This document shows positions 16,218 through 24,536 of a stretch of DNA of 37,469 nucleotides, piece after piece. Source of the DNA: an uncultured Lachnospiraceae bacterium (GTDB lineage: Bacteria; Bacillota; Clostridia; Lachnospirales; Lachnospiraceae); assembly GCA_949840465.1 (NCBI GenBank), contig CATKXE010000026.1, positions 1 through 37,469 on the forward strand. The letters run 5' to 3'. A model generated the notes under the pieces. It searched no databases. It saw nothing but the letters and a program-made list of their open reading frames with translations, and had not been told where the DNA came from. Made by a program: the position numbers and the translations under genes. Each line of letters opens with the position of its first letter. The first letter of the stretch is position 1.

Positions 16218-17279
16218 ATGATTAAGACGGTTATTTTTGATATTGACGGTGTAATAACGGACGGAAAAATATATACGGACGGACGGGCGGAAATTTATAA
16301 AACCCTGGCATTCAAAGATTTGGATGCACTGACTGAATTAAAAAAGATGGGATATATCCTGGGGGTTATCACGGGAGAGAACAACGCGTTTACGGACTAT
16401 TTAAAAAAAGAACTTTCCGTCGGCTATTTTATCAATTCAAAGGAGAAAAAGAAAAAACTGCTGGAACTGATGCAGAAAGAAAGCCTGCGGCCTGAGGAGG
16501 TCGTCTATGTGGGAGACGGAAAATATGATATCCCGGTGATGGAATATGTAACATGGTCCATGTGCCCTTCGGACGCCATCAAAGAAGTGAAGGAAAGGGC
16601 AAAAGTGGTTCTGAAGACAAAGGGCGGGGAAGGCTGTATAGCGGAAGTCTGTAAATGGATCAGGGATTTTGGGCAGGGGCATGCCGGGATCGCCGGCGCG
16701 GACAGAAAGGTCCGGGAAATATGCAGGAAACATCGGCAGCTTGCGGAGGAAATCTGTCAGGACCGTGATTTTCAGGATGCAGTCGTACAAGCGGCCGAAA
16801 GTATCTGTAAGGCCTATAAGGAGGGGCGCAGGTTACTCATCTGTGGGAATGGGGGAAGTGCGGCTGACGCCCAGCATATAGCGGCGGAACTGGTCAGCAG
16901 GTTTTATCTGGAACGGCCCGGGTTTTCCGCGGAAGCGCTGACAACAGATACGTCCGTACTGACTGCCATTTCAAACGACTACGATTTTGCGGGCGTGTTT
17001 GAGCGCCAGGTAGAAGCGAAAGGAAAACCGGGAGACGTGCTGTGGGGGATTACCACCAGCGGCAGGTCCGAAAACATAACGGCGGCATTGAAACAGGCCA
17101 GGCAGATGGGATTGAAAACGATTTTGTTCACGGGAGAATTCCAGCGGGAGAATGCTGCCAGGCAGTATTCGGATATAGCCGTAGAGGTTCCCTGCAAGGA
17201 TACTCCGCGTATCCAGGAGATCCATATTTTAGCAGGGCATATCATCTGTGAAATGGTGGAACAGGCGTTGGCAGATTAA
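16218..17279 (+). CDS. HAD (KdsC-like) phosphatase fused to GmhA-like SIS isomerase
   Basis: Two enzymes in one chain. Residues 1-150 are a C0-type HAD phosphatase: FDIDGVITDG (Asp8, Asp10), GVITGE, a conserved Lys in INSKEKKK and YVGDGKYDIPVM. This matches KdsC and nonulosonate-9-phosphate phosphatases. After a short helical linker, residues about 170-353 are a GmhA-type SIS domain: LLICGNGGSAADAQHIAAELVSRF (loop 209-214, candidate catalytic Glu224), TTSGRSENI and RIQEIHILAGHIICEMVE with the family's His residues. GmhA isomerises sedoheptulose-7-phosphate to heptose-7-phosphate. Both active sites look intact, so both activities are expected, though substrates may differ. It opens the ulosonate module; NeuB-like synthase follows 19 nt later. 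GGGAGAAAACA precedes the ATG. No GmhB, HldE or other heptose gene is seen here. Confidence 0.88.
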   Translation: MIKTVIFDIDGVITDGKIYTDGRAEIYKTLAFKDLDALTELKKMGYILGVITGENNAFTDYLKKELSVGYFINSKEKKKKLLELMQKESLRPEEVVYVGDGKYDIPVMEYVTWSMCPSDAIKEVKERAKVVLKTKGGEGCIAEVCKWIRDFGQGHAGIAGADRKVREICRKHRQLAEEICQDRDFQDAVVQAAESICKAYKEGRRLLICGNGGSAADAQHIAAELVSRFYLERPGFSAEALTTDTSVLTAISNDYDFAGVFERQVEAKGKPGDVLWGITTSGRSENITAALKQARQMGLKTILFTGEFQRENAARQYSDIAVEVPCKDTPRIQEIHILAGHIICEMVEQALAD

Positions 17280-17298
17280 AATGGGAGGATAGAAGATC

Positions 17299-18132
17299 AT
17301 GGAAAGAGAACATGTTTTTGTGATTGCTGAGATTGGGATTAATCATAACGGGAGCCTGGAAATTGCTGAAAATTTGATTGACTGGGCAGTTTTATCGGGC
17401 TGCGACGCCGTGAAATTCCAAAAAAGAACCGTTGACAAAGTCTATACGAAAGAATACCTGGACGGATACAGGGAAAGCCCATGGGGGACGACGCAGCGTG
17501 CCCAGAAGGAGGGGCTGGAGTTCGGTGAACGGGAGTATGACGAGATTGACAGATACTGCCGGGAAAAGGGCATAGAGTGGTTTGCGTCGGCGTGGGATAC
17601 AGATTCACAGGTTTTTCTGAAAAAGTATGATTTGAAATATAATAAAATCGCGTCGGCAATGCTGGTCAATGAAGAACTGCTGGAGGAAGTGGCTCAGGAA
17701 GGAAAGTATACGTTTATCGCCACGGGGATGAGTACATACGGGGAGATCGACCGTGCGGTGGAAATTTTTAAATCCTTTCAATGTCCTTTTGAACTGATGC
17801 ACTGCAACAGCACCTATCCCATGCCCAAGAATGAGGCAAACCTGCGGCTGATCCCGGTTCTGAAAAAGAGGTATGGCTGCAAAGTCGGGTACAGCGGGCA
17901 TGAGACAGGCCGGATTGTCTCTACCAGCGCAGTGGCTCTTGGGGCCACATCCATAGAGCGGCACATTACTTTGGACCATACAATGTATGGTTCTGACCAG
18001 GCCGCTTCATTGAGCGTAAAGGATCTGGCGCGTCTGATTGAGGATATCAGGATGATAGAAACGATTCTCGGGGACGGTGAAAAGAAACTTTCGGAAAAGG
18101 AACTTGAGACAAAGAAGAAACTGCGCGGATAA
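17299..18132 (+). CDS. NeuB-family ulosonate synthase without C-terminal SAF domain
   Basis: Condenses phosphoenolpyruvate with an aldose to give a 3-deoxy-ulosonic acid. The TIM-barrel is complete: VIAEIGINHNGSLEIAENLI, DAVKFQKRT, FASAWDTDS, KIASAMLVNEELL, MHCNSTYPMP, GYSGHETG and ATSIERHITLD. The two metal-binding His are 201 and 222, 21 residues apart as in NeuB. The protein ends at residue 277 (ELETKKKLRG), where ordinary NeuB enzymes (about 340-350 aa) continue into the SAF/antifreeze-like domain that helps bind the N-acyl sugar. Only 23 nt separate the stop from the next start, so no remnant SAF coding is present. The substrate may thus lack an N-acyl group, such as a Kdn-type precursor (inference). 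GGGAGG lies 11 nt before the ATG. Confidence 0.88.
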   Translation: MEREHVFVIAEIGINHNGSLEIAENLIDWAVLSGCDAVKFQKRTVDKVYTKEYLDGYRESPWGTTQRAQKEGLEFGEREYDEIDRYCREKGIEWFASAWDTDSQVFLKKYDLKYNKIASAMLVNEELLEEVAQEGKYTFIATGMSTYGEIDRAVEIFKSFQCPFELMHCNSTYPMPKNEANLRLIPVLKKRYGCKVGYSGHETGRIVSTSAVALGATSIERHITLDHTMYGSDQAASLSVKDLARLIEDIRMIETILGDGEKKLSEKELETKKKLRG

Positions 18133-18155
18133 GCAGAGAAGTGTCGGAGGAAAAC

Positions 18156-18935
18156 ATGGATAAACAGTTGACTGAAAAAATAGATCCCGGTTCCTGCATG
18201 GCGCTGATTCCCGCAAGAGGCGGGTCGAAAGGCGTTCCTAAAAAGAATATCAGGCTTCTGAAAGGATTCCCTTTGATCGCCTATTCTATCGCTGCGGCCA
18301 GGCTTTCTGAAAAAATCGACAGAGTGGTTGTCAGTACCGATTCACAGGAGATCGCAGAGATTGCAGGGAAGTATGGCGCGGAGGTTCCGTTTTTAAGGCC
18401 GCCGGAATACGCGCAGGATCATTCCCCGGATATTGATTTTGTGGAACATGCCATTGCGTGGCTGGGGGAACAGGAAGGGAGGATACCGGAATATCTGGTG
18501 CATCTGCGGCCTACTACCCCTTTGAGAAGAAGCACCGTGATCGATAAAGCGGTCAGGATGATTATGGAAGATGAGGGCGCGACGTCGTTGAGGTCCGGCT
18601 TCCATTGTGTCCATCCTCCTTATAAATGGCTCCGGATATCTGAATCGGGATATATGGAGCCGGTTATGCCGGGGATGACCTGTGATGAAACGAACCTGCC
18701 ACGACAGGATTTTTCAGAGATTTATATCCCCAATGGCTATGTGGATGTCCTGAAAACAGAGTTTATCATCAAAAACCATCTGATGCATGGGGACAGGATG
18801 ATTGGATTTAAGACAAAAGAAGTGCCTGATATCGATACAGAGTCAGATTTTAAAAAGCTGGAGAGCTATCAGGAAGAAAAAGAAGCGTTGGAAAAGCTGC
18901 TCGGCTATTTGCAGGGAATCGGGGGATTGGAATGA
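18156..18935 (+). CDS. CMP-ulosonate synthetase (NeuA/PtmB-like cytidylyltransferase)
   Basis: Activates the ulosonic acid with CTP to give the CMP-sugar donor. The nucleotide-binding motif LIPARGGSKGVPKKN (residues 17-31) is the acylneuraminate cytidylyltransferase signature. It is followed by RVVVSTDSQEIAEIA, DIDFVEHAI, LVHLRPTTPLRR and, at the C-terminus, VPDIDTESDFKKLE with the metal-binding Asp pair. Length 259 aa is intermediate between short NeuA/PtmB enzymes and KdsB. The sequence is closer in pattern to PtmB/LegF-type than to KdsB. ATG 18156 is chosen because GGAGG at 18146-18150 gives 5 nt spacing; GTG 18141 overlaps that site. The ATGA overlap with the following methyltransferase indicates coupling. 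Exact substrate unknown. Confidence 0.93.
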   Translation: MDKQLTEKIDPGSCMALIPARGGSKGVPKKNIRLLKGFPLIAYSIAAARLSEKIDRVVVSTDSQEIAEIAGKYGAEVPFLRPPEYAQDHSPDIDFVEHAIAWLGEQEGRIPEYLVHLRPTTPLRRSTVIDKAVRMIMEDEGATSLRSGFHCVHPPYKWLRISESGYMEPVMPGMTCDETNLPRQDFSEIYIPNGYVDVLKTEFIIKNHLMHGDRMIGFKTKEVPDIDTESDFKKLESYQEEKEALEKLLGYLQGIGGLE

Positions 18936-19579
18936 AGAATTATGTGGAAGTGGCATATCAAAAAGAGGAAAAACCTTTCGGAGAATACCCATTACAACTG
19001 GCCGCTTATCTGTTTAAAAAGTATCGGCTGAAAGCCGGGATGAGGGCGCTTGACAATGGATGCGGGAGAGGGGAGTTTCTGCATGCGTTTGGACAGCTTG
19101 GGTTGGAGGCATATGGAACAGACATATCCGGTTACTGCAAAGAGGCCAGGGTGTTAGACCTGAATACAGAAGCGCTTCCGTTTGAAGACCACTTTTTTGA
19201 CGTGGTGTTTACAAAATCTGTGTTGGAACATATGGAAAACACCGAGCGTTATATCACGGAAATGTACCGTGTACTCAACAGGGGGGGGATTTTGATTATG
19301 CTGGTTCCTGACTGGGAAACACAGTATTTGATTTTTTATCAGGATCCCACCCATATACACCCTTATACGAAAAAATCAGTGGAAAGGCTGCTCTGCATGT
19401 CTGATTTTAAAGAAGTCCGGGCGGAAAAATTTATCCAGCTTCCGGCCGTGTGGGAGAGCCGTTTTATGGCGGGATTAAGCAGGCTGGTACGGCTGGCAGG
19501 GCCGGTTAAAAAAATTTACAGAAACAAATTCATCAGGTTTTCAAGAGAGTTAATGATTTTAGGGAGCGGGATCAAATGA
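18932..19579 (+). CDS. class I SAM-dependent methyltransferase
   Basis: Rossmann-fold methyltransferase. Motif I is RALDNGCGRGEFLHAFGQLG, with a conserved acidic loop at YGTDISG, motif II DVVFTKSVLEHMENTERYI and motif III YRVLNRGGILIMLVPDWE. Methyltransferase type 11-like proteins of this size (215 aa) often modify sugars or lipid-linked intermediates. Because it sits between the CMP-synthetase and the Gfo/Idh/MocA gene with ATGA overlaps on both sides, it most likely methylates the ulosonic acid or the glycan carrying it (inference). The C-terminal 50 residues are basic (RFMAGLSRLVRLAGPVKKIYR) and could touch the membrane. Confidence 0.87.
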   Translation: MKNYVEVAYQKEEKPFGEYPLQLAAYLFKKYRLKAGMRALDNGCGRGEFLHAFGQLGLEAYGTDISGYCKEARVLDLNTEALPFEDHFFDVVFTKSVLEHMENTERYITEMYRVLNRGGILIMLVPDWETQYLIFYQDPTHIHPYTKKSVERLLCMSDFKEVRAEKFIQLPAVWESRFMAGLSRLVRLAGPVKKIYRNKFIRFSRELMILGSGIK

Positions 19580-20643
19580 TCGCATTTAAATGGAAATTTT
19601 TGTTTGTCGGGTTAGGGAGCGCGGGGCAGCGTCATATGAGAAACCTGCAGAGGATTTTAGGAGATGACGCAGAATTCGGGGCGTACAGGGAGCAGAAACT
19701 GGAAAGGGTATATAACGATCAGCTTCAAATCGAGCAGGGAATTACTTTGCAGGAAAAGTTTGGGCTCCGGGTGTATGAAGATTTTGAAAAAGCATTGGAT
19801 GAGAAGCCGGATATTGTGTTGATAGCAAACCCGAACAGTATGCATTTGCCTTTTGCTGTAAGGGCGGCAGAACGGGGATGTCATTTGTTTATTGAAAAGC
19901 CGTTATCTGACGGAATGGAAGGCGTGGAAAAACTAAGGGGTCTTGTGAAGAGCCAGGGACTGGTTTGTTATGTGGGATACCAGAACCGTTTTCATCCGTG
20001 TATCAAAATGGGGAAAGAGTATCTGGAATCTGGAAAAATAGGAAAGATAGTATCTGTGCATGCAATGATAGGAGAGTTACTGACTTCTATGCATAAGTAT
20101 CAGGATTATAGGACCATGATTGAATCGCAGAAAAAGAAAGGCGGCGGAGTGGTCCTGTGCCAGCTTCATGAACTGGATTACCTTTTTTATTTATTTGGAC
20201 TTCCGCAGAGAGTGTACAGCGTCGGAGGAAAAAGGGGCAGTTGGAGTATTGACGTAGAGGACTGCGTCGTATCGCTGTTTACTTATGAAAGCGGGCAGGG
20301 AACCTTTTCGGCGGTTGTGCAGCAGGACTATTTCCAATACCCGCCGGTCAGGAAGTGTGAGATTGTAGGTGATTCGGGACGAATAGAATTTGATCTTTTA
20401 GGAAACAGCTTCTGTTATTTTGATGCGGAAGGGAAACAGGAAAAAACAGTGTTTGATCAATTCACGCGTAATGATTTATTTATATCAGAAATGGGATCTT
20501 TGTTAAACTCTGTAAAGTCCGGACTGCCGGAATTCGTAGATATTGACCAGGGAATCGGAAGTTTAAAAATGGCATTGGCAATCAAGCGGTCGTTTACGAC
20601 AGGAGAAATCGTGAATCTGGAAGGATCGTATGATCGCATATGA
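19576..20643 (+). CDS. Gfo/Idh/MocA-family NAD(P)-dependent sugar oxidoreductase
   Basis: Dehydrogenase of the glucose-fructose oxidoreductase family. The N-terminal dinucleotide-binding motif is FLFVGLGSAGQRHMRNLQ, followed by DIVLIANPNSMHLPFAVRA and the substrate-pocket motif FIEKPLSDGMEGV, with the Lys of EKP. YVGYQNRFHP and the LCQLHELDYLFYLFG segment form the C-terminal substrate domain. Such enzymes oxidise or reduce hydroxyls on free, nucleotide- or acid-sugars. Members of this family are commonly found next to PtmA-like SDRs and CMP-synthetases in nonulosonate loci, and that is the arrangement here. The ATG overlaps the methyltransferase stop (ATGA). The reaction is not known. Confidence 0.9.
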   Translation: MIAFKWKFLFVGLGSAGQRHMRNLQRILGDDAEFGAYREQKLERVYNDQLQIEQGITLQEKFGLRVYEDFEKALDEKPDIVLIANPNSMHLPFAVRAAERGCHLFIEKPLSDGMEGVEKLRGLVKSQGLVCYVGYQNRFHPCIKMGKEYLESGKIGKIVSVHAMIGELLTSMHKYQDYRTMIESQKKKGGGVVLCQLHELDYLFYLFGLPQRVYSVGGKRGSWSIDVEDCVVSLFTYESGQGTFSAVVQQDYFQYPPVRKCEIVGDSGRIEFDLLGNSFCYFDAEGKQEKTVFDQFTRNDLFISEMGSLLNSVKSGLPEFVDIDQGIGSLKMALAIKRSFTTGEIVNLEGSYDRI

Positions 20644-20713
20644 AAGAAATAAAAAAGAGAAAGGCAATTTATAAACAGTCCTTAAATAGCGAAAATTGAC
20701 GGGAGTAAACGAT

Positions 20714-21547
20714 ATGGATGTATTAGAGAACTTTAAAATGGATCAAAAGATTGTTGTAATTACCGGAGGGGCCGGGCTTCTGGGGCGGAAACATGCAGAA
20801 GCTGTAATAGAAGCCGGAGGGGTGGCCGTCCTGTCCGATATTTCAGGGGATGCGCTGGAGCATGCCCTGAACGGTTTTAAGGCGCGTTATGGAGAGGGCG
20901 CCTGTGAGGGGCATATTGCAGATATTACGGATAAAAGCAGTATTGAATCAATGAAGGATGCGCTTCTTAAAAAATATGGGCATATAGATGTCCTGATTAA
21001 TAATGCTGCAAATAATCCGAAAATGGAAGGAAGCGCAGCGAATATGGGGGCTGTGCAATTTGAAAATTTTCCTGTCTCTCTGTGGATGGATGATATTGCA
21101 GTGGGTTTAACAGGAGCCTTTTTCTGTGCGCAGGTTTTTGGCAGGGTGATGTCATCCCAGGGAAAAGGCGTGATTTTAAATATCTCATCTGATTTGGGAA
21201 TGATAGCGCCTGACCAGAGAATTTACAGAAAAGAAGGGGTGGCAGAGAATGAACAGACAGTAAAGCCTGTAACCTATTCTGTGATTAAGCATGGCCTGTT
21301 AGGATTAACAAAATATCTTGCCACCTATTATGCGGAAAAAGGAGTGAGATGTAATGCAATATGCCCTGCCGGGGTATGGAACGGACAGGATGAAACATTC
21401 GTAAAAAAATTGACAAATCTGGTTCCGATGGGCAGGATGGCAGACCCGGACGAATATAAAAGTACCATTCTTTATCTTATTTCAGATGCAAGCAGTTATA
21501 TGACGGGCAGCATTGTCGTTGTCGACGGTGGGCGGACATGCTGGTAA
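20714..21547 (+). CDS. short-chain dehydrogenase/reductase, PtmA-like
   Basis: NAD(P)-dependent SDR. The cofactor motif is VVITGGAGLLGRKHAEAVIEAGG, followed by DVLINNAANNP and the catalytic residues Ser158/159 in ILNISSDLG and Tyr188/Lys192 in TYSVIKHG. The C-terminal IVVVDGGRTCW is typical of SDRs. The overall wording resembles Campylobacter PtmA, a flagellin-glycan biosynthesis SDR beside the CMP-legionaminate synthetase PtmB. Here it closes the ulosonate module, 70 nt after the Gfo/Idh/MocA gene, and is the last gene of the polysaccharide block. ATG 20714 is used, with GGGAG 9 nt upstream; the in-frame TTG 20696 has no site. No convincing terminator follows. The substrate is unknown; reduction of a keto-sugar intermediate is the usual idea. 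Confidence 0.9.
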   Translation: MDVLENFKMDQKIVVITGGAGLLGRKHAEAVIEAGGVAVLSDISGDALEHALNGFKARYGEGACEGHIADITDKSSIESMKDALLKKYGHIDVLINNAANNPKMEGSAANMGAVQFENFPVSLWMDDIAVGLTGAFFCAQVFGRVMSSQGKGVILNISSDLGMIAPDQRIYRKEGVAENEQTVKPVTYSVIKHGLLGLTKYLATYYAEKGVRCNAICPAGVWNGQDETFVKKLTNLVPMGRMADPDEYKSTILYLISDASSYMTGSIVVVDGGRTCW

Positions 21548-21740
21548 AAGAAAAGCGCGGCTCCTTTATCGCTGTGTTCCGTGAGTCCACTTCCGTCCTT
21601 CTTATAAAAGTATTATTCTCAACAATACACAATATGTCAAAAAGAATCCAAAACGATCCATAAATATGTTATGCAGCAGAGAAGGAATCGATAAATCTGC
21701 CGGCACTTGCTGTTATCTTTGTTAACAAACTATGAACCAG

Positions 21741-21769
21741 TTGAATTTGAGAGAAGTTAGTGATAGAAT
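21741..21769 (+). promoter_or_regulatory. sigma-A-type promoter of secA operon
   Basis: The -35 TTGAAT (21741-21746) and -10 TAGAAT (21764-21769) are separated by exactly 17 nt. It lies in the 321-nt gap between the polysaccharide block and secA, and would start transcription near 21776, giving a leader of about 90 nt. The rest of the gap upstream (21548-21740) is AT-rich with no gene or clear terminator that I can see. Confidence 0.7.
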
Positions 21770-21781
21770 GGAATCTGTATG

Positions 21782-21808
21782 GCAGTACCGGCATTTCATG
21801 CCGGCTGC
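21782..21808 (+). promoter_or_regulatory. 5' leader hairpin of secA mRNA
   Basis: CCGGCAT (21788-21794), loop TTC, ATGCCGG (21798-21804) form a perfect 7-bp stem. It is extended by GCAG (21782-21785) pairing with CTGC (21805-21808) across a 2-nt TA bulge. It begins within about 10 nt of the predicted transcript start and has no following T-run, so it is not a terminator. It may protect the 5' end or take part in secA regulation; the function is inferred. Confidence 0.5.
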
Positions 21809-21868
21809 ATCAGAGACACGGCAGGACCGTTGCTCGAACTAAACAGGAGAAGGAGTTAATTGCAGACT

Positions 21869-24439
21869 ATGGGCTTGATAGAGAAAATTTTTGGTACGCA
21901 CAGTGAGAACGAGCTGAAGCGTATTTACCCGATCGTAGACCGGATCGAAGCCTTGGAGCCGGAGATGCAGGCTCTTGGCGATGCGGAACTCAGGGGTAAG
22001 ACAAAAGAGTTCCGGCAGCGCCTGGATGAAGGAGAGACGTTGGATGACATTCTTCCCGAGGCTTTTGCGGCGGTTCGGGAAGCGGCAGTCAGGAGCCTGG
22101 GAATGCGGCATTACAGGGTGCAGCTGATCGGCGGCGTGATCCTGCATCAGGGACGGATATCGGAGATGAGGACCGGTGAAGGTAAGACGCTTGTTTCCAC
22201 ATTGCCGGCATATCTGAATGCTCTGCCGGGGAAAGGCGTCCATATTGTCACGGTCAACGACTATCTGGCGAAGCGTGACGCAGAGTGGATGGGAAAGGTA
22301 CATGAATTTCTGGGATTGACGGTGGGAGTCGTGTTAAACAGCATGGACAATGACGAGCGCCGCAATGCATACAACTGCGACATTACTTATGTGACAAATA
22401 ACGAGCTTGGATTCGACTATCTGCGGGATAACATGGTGATCTATAAAGAACAGCTCGTACAGCGCGGACTGCATTATGCGATTATTGACGAGGTGGACTC
22501 GGTCCTGATCGACGAGGCCAGGACCCCGCTGATCATTTCCGGCCAGAGCGGAAAGTCCACGAAGCTGTATGAAGCCTGCGACATTTTGGCGAGGCAGCTG
22601 GAACGCGGAGAGGCAAGCGGCGAATTTTCCAAGATGAATGCCATCATGGGAGAGGATATCGAGGAGACCGGAGATTACATTGTAAATGAAAAGGAGAAGT
22701 CCGTCAATCTGACGGAAGACGGCGTGAAGAAGGTGGAGAAGTTCTTCCATCTGGAGAATCTGGCTGATCCGGAGAATCTGGAGGTCCAGCATAACATTAT
22801 CCTGGCTCTCCGGGCCCATAACCTGATGTTCCGGGATCAGGACTATGTGGTGACTCCAGAGGGCGAGGTCGTTATTGTAGATGAATTTACCGGCCGTATC
22901 ATGCCCGGGCGCCGGTATTCCGACGGCCTCCATCAGGCGATTGAGGCGAAGGAACATGTGAAGGTGAAGAGGGAGAGCAAGACGCTGGCGACCATTACCT
23001 TCCAGAACCTGTTTAATAAATTTGAGAAGAAGAGCGGTATGACCGGTACGGCCCTGACAGAGGAGAAGGAGTTCCGGGATATCTACGGCATGGATGTCAT
23101 TGAGATCCCCACCAATGTTCCCGTACAGAGGGAGGATCTGGACGATGCGGTCTATAAGACCAGGGATGAAAAATACCGGGCGGTCGTGGAAGAAGTCAAG
23201 AGGGCGCATGCCACAGGGCAGCCGGTCCTGGTGGGCACGATCACCATTGAAGTGTCCGAGCTGCTCAGCAAGATGCTAAAAAAAGCGGGCATCCAGCACA
23301 ATGTCCTGAATGCCAAGTTCCATGAGATGGAAGCGGAGATCGTGGCGGACGCCGGACTTCACGGCGCAGTCACCATTGCCACCAATATGGCCGGACGTGG
23401 TACGGATATCAAGCTGGATGACGAAGCGCGCAAAGCGGGAGGCTTAAAGATCATCGGTACGGAACGGCATGAGTCCAGACGTATTGACAACCAGTTGCGG
23501 GGACGTTCCGGGCGTCAGGGGGATCCGGGGGAATCCCGTTTTTACATTTCACTGGAGGATGATCTGATGCGCCTGTTCGGCTCGGAAAAGTTAATGGGCA
23601 TCTTCAATACTCTGGGAGTGGAGGATGGAGAACAGATCGAGCATAAGATGCTTTCCGGCGCCATCGAAAAGGCGCAGAAGAAGATTGAGAGCAATAACTT
23701 CGGCATCCGTAAGAATCTGTTGGAATACGATCAGGTCATGAACGAACAGAGGGAGATCATTTACGGAGAACGCCGCCGCGTGTTGGACGGAGAAAGCATG
23801 CGCGACACCGTATACAATATGATTACGGAATACGTGGAAAATACTGCGGACCGGTACGTGTCCCCGGAGGTGGATTCTGAAGAATGGGATATTACCGGTA
23901 TGGAAGTGGCCTTTCATGCAGTCATTCCGCAGCTGGAACTTCCGCCTGTAAATGCGATCCGGGACATGCAGCAGAAAGAACTGAAGCACCTGCTCAAGGA
24001 AAAAGCAGTCAAGGCTTATGAGGCAAAAGAGGCCGAGTTCCCGGAAGCGGAGCATATCCGTGAACTGGAGAGGGTCGTTCTTCTGAAAGTCATTGATGCA
24101 AGGTGGATGGATCACATTGACGATATGGACCAGCTACGTCAGGGAATCGGCCTCCAGGCATACGGACAGCGCGACCCGCTTGTGGAATATAAAATGATGG
24201 GTTATGATATGTTTGGCTCCATGACCAACGCGATTGCGGAGACTACGATACGGACCCTGTTCCATGTCCGTGTGGAACAGAAGGCAGAGCGTGAGCAGGT
24301 TGCCAGGGTAACAGGAACCAACAGGGATGAGAGCGCTGTGCGCGCACCGAAGCGCCGGGATACGAAAAAGGTTTACCCGAACGACCCATGCCCCTGTGGA
24401 AGCGGCAAGAAATACAAACAGTGCTGTGGAAGAAAGTAA
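21869..24439 (+). CDS. secA: SecA preprotein translocase ATPase
   Basis: Motor of the Sec pathway: binds preproteins and drives them through SecYEG. The family N-terminus [18 protein letters not shown] is followed by Walker [10 protein letters not shown] (Lys106), [18 protein letters not shown], the [19 protein letters not shown] box, and the second ATPase half with [12 protein letters not shown] and [26 protein letters not shown] zinc motif closes the protein ([16 protein letters not shown]). Full length (856 aa). AGGAGAAGGAG at 21845-21855 gives 13 nt to ATG 21869 and 4 nt to TTG 21860; ATG gives the conserved MGLIEK start, but initiation at TTG cannot be excluded. It heads an operon-like run with prfB, hom and apgM. 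Confidence 0.98.
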   Translation: MGLIEKIFGTHSENELKRIYPIVDRIEALEPEMQALGDAELRGKTKEFRQRLDEGETLDDILPEAFAAVREAAVRSLGMRHYRVQLIGGVILHQGRISEMRTGEGKTLVSTLPAYLNALPGKGVHIVTVNDYLAKRDAEWMGKVHEFLGLTVGVVLNSMDNDERRNAYNCDITYVTNNELGFDYLRDNMVIYKEQLVQRGLHYAIIDEVDSVLIDEARTPLIISGQSGKSTKLYEACDILARQLERGEASGEFSKMNAIMGEDIEETGDYIVNEKEKSVNLTEDGVKKVEKFFHLENLADPENLEVQHNIILALRAHNLMFRDQDYVVTPEGEVVIVDEFTGRIMPGRRYSDGLHQAIEAKEHVKVKRESKTLATITFQNLFNKFEKKSGMTGTALTEEKEFRDIYGMDVIEIPTNVPVQREDLDDAVYKTRDEKYRAVVEEVKRAHATGQPVLVGTITIEVSELLSKMLKKAGIQHNVLNAKFHEMEAEIVADAGLHGAVTIATNMAGRGTDIKLDDEARKAGGLKIIGTERHESRRIDNQLRGRSGRQGDPGESRFYISLEDDLMRLFGSEKLMGIFNTLGVEDGEQIEHKMLSGAIEKAQKKIESNNFGIRKNLLEYDQVMNEQREIIYGERRRVLDGESMRDTVYNMITEYVENTADRYVSPEVDSEEWDITGMEVAFHAVIPQLELPPVNAIRDMQQKELKHLLKEKAVKAYEAKEAEFPEAEHIRELERVVLLKVIDARWMDHIDDMDQLRQGIGLQAYGQRDPLVEYKMMGYDMFGSMTNAIAETTIRTLFHVRVEQKAEREQVARVTGTNRDESAVRAPKRRDTKKVYPNDPCPCGSGKKYKQCCGRK

Positions 24440-24536
24440 AAACGGGAAGTCAGTCGTACAGGAGTTTTGCCGCGAATGACAGAACCCGGGCCGACGCAAT
24501 AAAAACAAAAATAAAAAAATGAAAGAGGTGATTAAG

